Source: Antilocapra americana
Taxonomy: Eukaryota; Chordata; Mammalia; Artiodactyla; Antilocapridae
Assembly (NCBI GenBank): GCA_007570785.1
Contig: ML664159.1
Coordinates: 2,623,610-2,687,609 of the forward strand
Length of the DNA: 64,000 bases
Direction of reading: 5' to 3'
Positions within the stretch are counted from its first letter, which is position 1; each line of letters starts with the position of its first letter. This document shows positions 58,401-64,000 of the stretch, piece after piece. The notes beneath the pieces were generated by a model. The model did not search any database. It was not told the origin of the DNA and worked only from the letters and a program-made list of their open reading frames with translations. Both the position numbers and the translations under genes were made by a program.

Positions 58401-59491
58401 CTAAGATTTTAAATAATTATGCAGTACCAAATATTCAAGCAGTTATGCCACTGTTGACTTTCTGATTGGCCAAGATATTTTCCTTTAGTTCTTAATAACC
58501 CCTTGACCAATGTTATCAATTTATTTCACATTCTCTTGCAGTAGGTTCAGATTGATAAGTATATTAACTGAAAGTGCCCTGATTGTTTTTTTATAACTGC
58601 CTAAGGAAATGTGTAAGTAAATATGGTCAGATTTTTGTTTTAACTGAGAGGCCTTACTAGTCTCTCCTGGAGTAAACATGAAAGGGAATAATCATGTCAA
58701 GTTATTCCCCTTCTCAATGCTTACCTTCCATATGAACAGATCATCTTTTATGCTGTTTTTTTCATTTGTATCCTTAACAGTGCATCTGTGTATGCTTGCA
58801 TTCTTTTCCTGTTTGGTTGTCTTTGTTTTCACTAAAGCCACCCATATTTTCCCTCTTCTTCTACAGATGCATAGCCAACTGGCTTTCTCCCTTTCTCTCT
58901 CCCTTCCTGTTTATTTTTGTTTATTTATTTATTTTACTTCTTTTCTTTAATCTGTAGTGTGTGCCCCATAACAGGATCAGGGGATTTAGGAAGCTGAATT
59001 TTGTCCCTGGTCACACAACACCTCCAGGAATTAAGTGTTGGTGCACCCCAGGTTCTCAGATATTCAGGCCAGCAATGTGGGTGCGAGCTTGTCATTCTAG
59101 GTCACAGCAGTGGGAAGCTAAGTCCTAGGTACCTTGCTGGGGATGGGGGGAGGGGGTAGAGCTGGGTAAGCAGCTCTAGGCGGCTCTCCTAGGCTGTCTG
59201 CTCCCCTGGAAACCGGTAGGAATCTTTTCTTTCCAGAAACCTTTTTGTGCGGCTGCTAGGTCCTGGGACCTGTGGAATGTGGGGTTTTGCCTCACTTATT
59301 TGCCTAGTTACTGTCCTTTGACCAACCTGAGAATATGCTTTGACCCAATCTTGACTTCCAGGAGTCTCCCTTTCACTCTTTTTAAATAAAAAAAGATACT
59401 ACAAAAATCACCAAATTTCTCATCTCTTAAATTAGGCTGTGGAAGATCAAGACTACAGCCTGGAGAAATAAGGAGTTACCTAAAACCATGG
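58401..59491. other. Unique intergenic sequence
   Basis: No gene recognised. A short TTTA-type simple repeat lies at 58910-58935. Confidence 0.45.
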
Positions 59492-59702
59492 GAGGGCTTC
59501 CCTGATGGGTCAGTTGTAAAGAATCTGCTTGGAATGCAGAAGACACAGGAGATGCAGGTTCGATTCCTGGATAGGGAGGATGCCCTGGAGGAGGAATGGC
59601 AACCCACTCCAGTATTCTTCCTGGAAAACCCCATGGACAGAAGAGCCTGGCGGGCTATAGTCCATAGGGTCGTAAAGAGTCTGGGGCAACTGAGCACAAG
59701 CA
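59492..59702 (+). mobile_element. BOVA2 SINE
   Basis: GAGGGCTTCCCTGATGGGTC, GCAGGTTCGATTCCTGGATA, GGCAACCCACTCCAGTATTC, GAGCCTGGCGGGCTATAGTC. Confidence 0.92.
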
Positions 59703-60044
59703 CATGAAGCCATATGGACCACTTGAAAGACAAAGGCACTTTGGCAATTTAAGCACAGGGTGAGGGGGAATATTCAGCACTCGGAGAGAGACAAAAAAAA
59801 AAAAAAATGTTAGGACTGAAAAGAATCTAGAGCCCATCAAGTCCAGTAGTCCTCAAAGCTTTTCTTAGCACAGGGGAGATTCTGCTGTCTTAAAATGACC
59901 AACAGAAGGAGGTGCTGAAAAAGGAGGCTTTGCAAAAAATGTATTTCTGGTCCCCAGATTTATGAACCACTAGAAATTCTGTCTTCTCCAAATCCCCAGT
60001 TTATAGATGATGCCCAAGTCAGGGATGTGAGTTTTCCAATATCT
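59703..60044. other. Unique intergenic sequence
   Basis: No gene or recognised repeat; A14 run near 59792. Confidence 0.45.
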
Positions 60045-60057
60045 ATGATCATTTAGG

Positions 60058-60193
60058 TGGAGAAGGAAATGGAAACCCACTCCAGTATTCTTGCCTGGAG
60101 AATTCCAGGGACGGGGGAGCCTGGTGGGCTGCCGTCTATGGGGTCGTACAGAGTAGGACACGACTGAAGCGACTTAGCAGCAGCAGCAACAGC
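60058..60193 (+). mobile_element. Bov-tA monomer SINE, perfect 13-bp TSD
   Basis: 136-bp single Bov-A unit (GGAGAAGGAAATGGAAACCC, GGCTGCCGTCTATGGGGTCG) with an AGC-rich tail. ATGATCATTTAGG occurs at 60045-60057 and 60194-60206. Confidence 0.95.
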
Positions 60194-60389
60194 ATGATCA
60201 TTTAGGACAGAACTATAGTACAGAGTCCCCTAGCTTATTGGTTCTTTTGTCCTTTTTAGTACAACACAGAAATAATATACCAAGACTGTGCTTGGAGAGT
60301 TGGGCGTGAGGAAAGGGAGAACTGCCAACAAAATAATAAGTTAAAATACTAAGCAAAAGCTCGCTGTATACACACTAAATATAAAATTC

Positions 60390-60592
60390 GTGCTCTCGCT
60401 AAGTCATGTCTGACTCCTTGTGACCCCAAGGACTGTAGTCTGCCAGGCTTCTCTGTACCTGGAATTTCCTAGGCAAGAATACTGGAATGGGTTGTCATTT
60501 CCTTCTCTAGGGGGTCTTCCAACCCAAGGATAGAACTCACGTCTCCTGTATTGGCAGGCAGATTCTTTACCACTGAGCCACCTAAAAAGCCC
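60390..60592 (-). mobile_element. BOVA2 SINE
   Basis: GCTAAGTCATGTCTGACTCC, GGACTGTAGTCTGCCAGGCT, GGCAAGAATACTGGAATGGG, CTTTACCACTGAGCCACC. Flanks resemble a diverged TSD (CTAAATATAAAAT before, CTAAACATAAAAT after). Confidence 0.92.
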
Positions 60593-60615
60593 CTAAACAT
60601 AAAATGTTTATGTTT

Positions 60616-61188
60616 TTAAAGAAAGCTGAGTGCTGAAGAACTGATGCTTTTGAACTGTGGTGTTGGAGAAGACTCTTGAGAGTACTGTGGACTGCAAGGA
60701 GATCCAACTAGTCTATCCTAAAGAAAATCAGTCCTGAATTTTCATTGGAAGGACTGATGCTGAAGCTGAAACTCCAATACTCTGGCCACCTGATGTGAAG
60801 AACTGACTCATTTGAAAAGACCCTGATATGGGAGAATGGCTTTGAAACATGTTAATTATCATATGTGAAATTAATTGCCAGCCCAGGGTTGATGCTCGGG
60901 GCAGGTGCACTGAGATGACCCAGGGGGAGGGAATCGGGAGGGAGGAGGGAGGGGGGTTCTGGAAGGGGAGCATATTAAAAAAAAAAAAAAAGACCCTGAT
61001 GCTGGGAAAGATTGAAGGCAGGAGGAGAAGGGGACAGCAGAGGCTGAGATGGTTGGATGGCATCACTGACTCGATGGACATGAGTTTGAGCAAGCTCCAG
61101 GAGCTAGTGATGGTCAGGGAAGCCTGGTATGCTGCAGTCCATGGGGTCACAAAGAGTCAGACACCACTGAGTGACTGAACTGAACTGA
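60616..61188 (+). mobile_element. BovB LINE 3' fragment, split by an L1 tail
   Basis: Pieces 60616-60827 and 60988-61188: GAAAGCTGAGTGCTGAAGAA, GGCCACCTGATGTGAAGAAC, then GACCCTGATGCTGGGAAAGA, CACTGACTCGATGGACATGA, and GAACTGAACTGAC at the end. Removal of the L1 insert restores a continuous BovB 3' end. Confidence 0.93.
60828..60987 (+). mobile_element. L1_BT-like 3' UTR insert, 5'- and 3'-truncated, with A15 tail
   Basis: About 149 bp of L1 3' UTR very similar to 37740-37890 (CATGTTAATTATCATATGTG, GCCAGCCCAGGGTTGATGC, GGGGGTTCTGGAAGG), followed directly by a 15-A run. AAAAGACCCTGAT occurs at 60815-60827 and 60988-61000, a perfect 13-bp TSD. The last ~60 bp of the L1 3' UTR are absent. Confidence 0.93.
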
Positions 61189-61189
61189 C

Positions 61190-61385
61190 ACATAAAATAA
61201 ATAAGATAGACAGGAACCAACAAGGGCTTACTGTATCATACAGGGAACTATATTCAGTACCTTGTAATAACCTGTAAGGGAAAAGAATCTGAAAAAGAAT
61301 ATATACCAAACTGAATCACTTTACTGTATACTTGAAACTAATACAACATTGTATACCAATGACACTTCAATTTTTAAAGAAAGAA
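61190..61385 (+). mobile_element. Older L1 3' tail
   Basis: GGGCTTACTGTATCATACAG, GTACCTTGTAATAACCTGTA, GAAACTAATACAACATTGTA and CAATGACACTTCAATTTTTA are the 3' end of an L1 family like that at 34600-34790. Confidence 0.8.
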
Positions 61386-62914
61386 GAAAAATAAATAGAT
61401 ATATTTTTTTTAAAGCTCACCAAGAAAAGGGCAGTAGGGTATAAGGAGGTAAAAGGCAGATTGCCCAGAATAATGTTTGTTCTCAAACTCAAAAGCATTC
61501 AGAGGCCAGGCATGTCATACAGATAAAACTAACTTGATCCAGATCTGGGAAATTATTGTCCCAGGTACAGTTTATAACTCCTGTTTTCTCCTCCCTCCCT
61601 TCCAAGGTGTGGGTTGGACCTGATGCATGGAAGTTAGGTGGATTCGCTGGGAAGATTTAGAGATATAGAGTCCAGGAAATCACTACAGCTCTTGTGTTCC
61701 CAGCACACAAGTGACAGTAGGAATGTATAATGCAGCTGTCTTTTCTAAGAGGAACAAAAGACCAGGTGACCCTGAAGGAAAGAATATTTAGCTCAAATAT
61801 TTTTTTAAAAAGCTCGCTAAAGCTCAGAGCCATTCCTCCAAGCTTCCTTCCCTGCCATATTCAGATCACATTTATTATTATTATTATTTTACAGCAGTGC
61901 AACAGCAAGGCAGAAACTACCATTCTGCCGAACAAATTCAAGTCAATTTTTTTGGTTGTCTGTCTTGTTGCTGCACTTTAAGAAATTTGTTCAGTAAATA
62001 TAGCAGGCCAGTAACATGACTGGCCTTTTCCCCAGTTTGAGTCAGCCCTAGGCATAGCTGCTTGTAAGGAACAGGATCTTTCTTTAACCCTTCGGATGGT
62101 GCCAGGGAAAATTCCTCAGAGTATTCACAAGTAAAGGGACGGTATCTCTGGTGTGGAAATGTCTGGCAGGCTGGAATTTCTGGGTGGCTTTTCCCACTGT
62201 AGGGATTCAAGTAAACCATTGTCATTCTTCCCTCTCTAGCAAGAGAAACGAAAATCCCAGCCATTAGAGAATTAGTTCTGGCTCAAGAACATGGGTTTTC
62301 TTTCCTGGAAATAGGGTCTGGCTCAGTGAGATGCCCTCAGACTTGGTGTTTTGTGTTGCCAAGATGCCTGCTTCTGGCAAGCTACAGGGGAAAAGAGGCT
62401 GCTTGAGAGACAGAGTCTTGATGCCCCTCAGAATGACACAAAACCTCCATTATTTAACAGTTATTCAGTACAAAAGGAATTTTATCCCAAGAGTAAGGCT
62501 TAGACAATCTGACAAATAGTATTTTAAGAATTATAAACAGAAATCAGATCATGTTAAATAGTTCATGTCTAAGCATAATACAAGTTAAATTGCCTTATGG
62601 GCTGAACAGGGAAACAAAGAAGTTCGCTGTGGATTTGCAGTGTTGTGAGTGTATCTATAACTGGCAGCACAGGGACTGGCTAAGCCAATTTCCTGGCCAA
62701 GGCCTCACGAACACCTCAGCACATGGACACTCCTAAGACTCCTCTGTTAATGACCCTGTGTGATGGAAGCTACTGGGTCAATCGTGAAGTTGACCCAGAT
62801 GCAGGGCCAGACCGTGATGTGACACAGAACTCAGTCTCTTCCAGAACCTTGCAATAATCACTTTGTATCCAGAAATTTTCCTAAGAGTTTTCTCTCACAA
62901 AATTATCACCCACT
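61386..62914. other. Unique intergenic sequence
   Basis: About 1.5 kb with no recognised gene; a short ATT simple repeat at 61870-61888. Frame 61938-62264 (minus, 108 codons) has no recognisable family. Confidence 0.45.
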
Positions 62915-64000
62915 GTGGGTGCTCTCCAAGTGTGGTCTGTGGCCACTTGGGGAGTTCAAAAACGTCTCAGATGGCCCATGAGGTCAAAACTAGTTTCAGG
63001 ATAATACTAAGAGGCCATTTACCTTTTTCACTGCATTGACGTTTGCATGGATGATACACAAGTCAAGGTGGAGAAAACTTCTGGTGCCTTAGTTCAAGTC
63101 CAGGCAGTGGTACCAAACAATACCATCAGTTATTGCATTCACTGTCACACATTCAAAGTGCCAAAAAAGCCCCATCTCTTCACTGAAGAATGTCTTTGAC
63201 AGTACTTCCCTAGTGGTCCAGTGGTTAAGAATCCACCTGCCAATGCAAGGGACATGGTTTTTTGGCCTTTGGTCCAGGAAGTTCCACATGCCACAGAGCA
63301 ACTAAGCCTGTGTGCTGCAGCTACTGAGCCCACATGCTCCACAACAAGGGAAGCTACTGCAGTTAGAAGCCTGAGCCCTGAACTAGAGAGGAGGCCCCAT
63401 TCCACATAGCAAGAGAAAGCTCGCACATAGCAATGAAGAACCAGCACAGACAAAAACAAAATAAATAAATAAAATTAAAAAAAGAATGTCCTTTACAAAG
63501 CCATTAACATTATTTTTTGTATTAAATCTAGAACTTTAATTATATATTTTTTAAATATTCTATGTGAAGAAATGGAAAATAAGCATAAAGAACATCCTCT
63601 ACAAACTGAAGTACTATGTTTGTCTCAAGGAAAAGCACTTGTGTGATTGAGTTACAAGCTAAACTAGCTGCCTTTGTCAAGAACCATTCATTTTACTTGA
63701 AAGAAAATCAGAGACAAATTACAATTATTCAAACTTGGGCATTTAGGATTTTTTTTTTTTCAAAAATAAAAAAGTAAACCTGACACTTTCAAGAAAATTA
63801 CTGACAGTATTTTGTTGCCAGTGGTAAAACTGAGCCTTCAAAAAAAAAAAAATCAGAATTTTTGAAAACTTATATCAGCCACCATGATCCTCGCAGTTTA
63901 TACTTTACTGATGATATCAGTGGCGATGAGGAGTGAAATTTTTGATGCTGTATAATATACTGTATCTCACATTTTGAAGATCTGCATAACTCAGTGAATC
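62915..64000 (+). pseudogene. Decayed hAT (Charlie/ZBED-type) transposase, runs off window
   Basis: Conceptual translation in shifting frames recalls the hAT transposase of Charlie elements and the domesticated ZBED5-like genes: a region with KTSGALVQVQAV (around 63070), then after a SINE, NILCEEMENKHKE, QTEVLCLSQGKALV (63540-63650) and SEFLKTYIS (63855-63890). The family carries LxxEVRWLSRGK-type residues at the second site; here R-W is replaced. Many stops and frameshifts, so no active protein. The 3' end of the element lies beyond the window. Assignment is from memory of family sequences. Confidence 0.72.
63201..63481 (+). mobile_element. CHR-2 SINE in hAT pseudogene, with TSD
   Basis: CTTCCCTAGTGGTCCAGTGG, CACCTGCCAATGCAAGGGAC, CCACAGAGCAACTAAGCCTG, ending AAATAAATAAATAAAATT. 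TSD: AAGAATGTCTTTGAC (63186-63200) and AAGAATGTCCTTTAC (63482-63496), 13 of 15 equal. Confidence 0.9.

Noticed and set aside
14710..63481. tRNA-like segments in SINEs (for example GGTTCGATTCCTGG near 59560) as tRNA genes
   Set aside because: They are the tRNA-derived heads of BOVA2/CHR-2 SINEs, lack an acceptor stem and sit in repeated units.

Overview
This is mammalian genomic DNA from a ruminant, most likely a bovid. The evidence is the dense load of BovB LINEs, Bov-tA/BOVA2 tRNA-derived SINEs, CHR-2-type SINEs and L1_BT-like L1 tails, lying over much older L2, MIR, MaLR and hAT-Charlie remnants. The species cannot be fixed from the sequence alone. No prokaryotic features, CRISPR arrays, rRNA or functional tRNA genes were seen.

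Positions 1 to about 14,350 hold the 3' half of one protein-coding gene on the plus strand, TIPARP (PARP7, a CCCH/WWE mono-ADP-ribosyltransferase). Four coding exons are intact: 5652-5820, 7133-7293, 11313-11591 and 12304-12751 (stop codon included). All have consensus GT/AG boundaries and matching intron phases. Together they encode 351 complete residues plus one split arginine, corresponding to residues 306-657 of the 657-residue human protein: the WWE region and the complete catalytic domain with its H-Y-I triad. The window opens inside the preceding intron, so the promoter, 5' UTR and zinc-finger exon lie upstream. A 3' UTR of about 1.6 kb follows, with a proximal and a tandem distal poly(A) signal and AU-rich elements.

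From about 14,350 to 64,000 I find no intact gene. In the human genome the next gene after TIPARP is LEKR1 (known synteny, not seen here), so this is probably the TIPARP-LEKR1 intergenic interval. It is a layered retroelement landscape. Region 15-17 kb has an L1 tail with a perfect target-site duplication (TSD) and SINEs. Region 18.3-21.5 kb has a MaLR LTR fragment and an almost full-length but decayed BovB. Region 24-35 kb has two L1 copies in tandem, the second interrupted by a full-length BovB that itself carries two SINEs and an inverted BovB copy. Region 36-47 kb has mostly unique sequence with L2, MIR, MaLR, hAT and CHR-2 pieces. Region 48-61 kb has several 5'-truncated BovB copies, SINEs and a young double-truncated L1 insertion. 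The window ends at 62.9-64 kb in a decayed hAT/ZBED-type transposase gene, itself split by a CHR-2 SINE.

The most notable structures are the nested L1/BovB/SINE/BovB stack with readable TSDs, a nearly spacerless BovB inverted repeat (32891-34147), an unexplained ~160-bp diverged direct repeat bracketing the whole nest (25508-25671 and 34818-34976), and the contrast between the SINE/LINE-poor TIPARP body and its retroelement-packed downstream flank. I did not find a convincing new biological system; these are structural and evolutionary observations.
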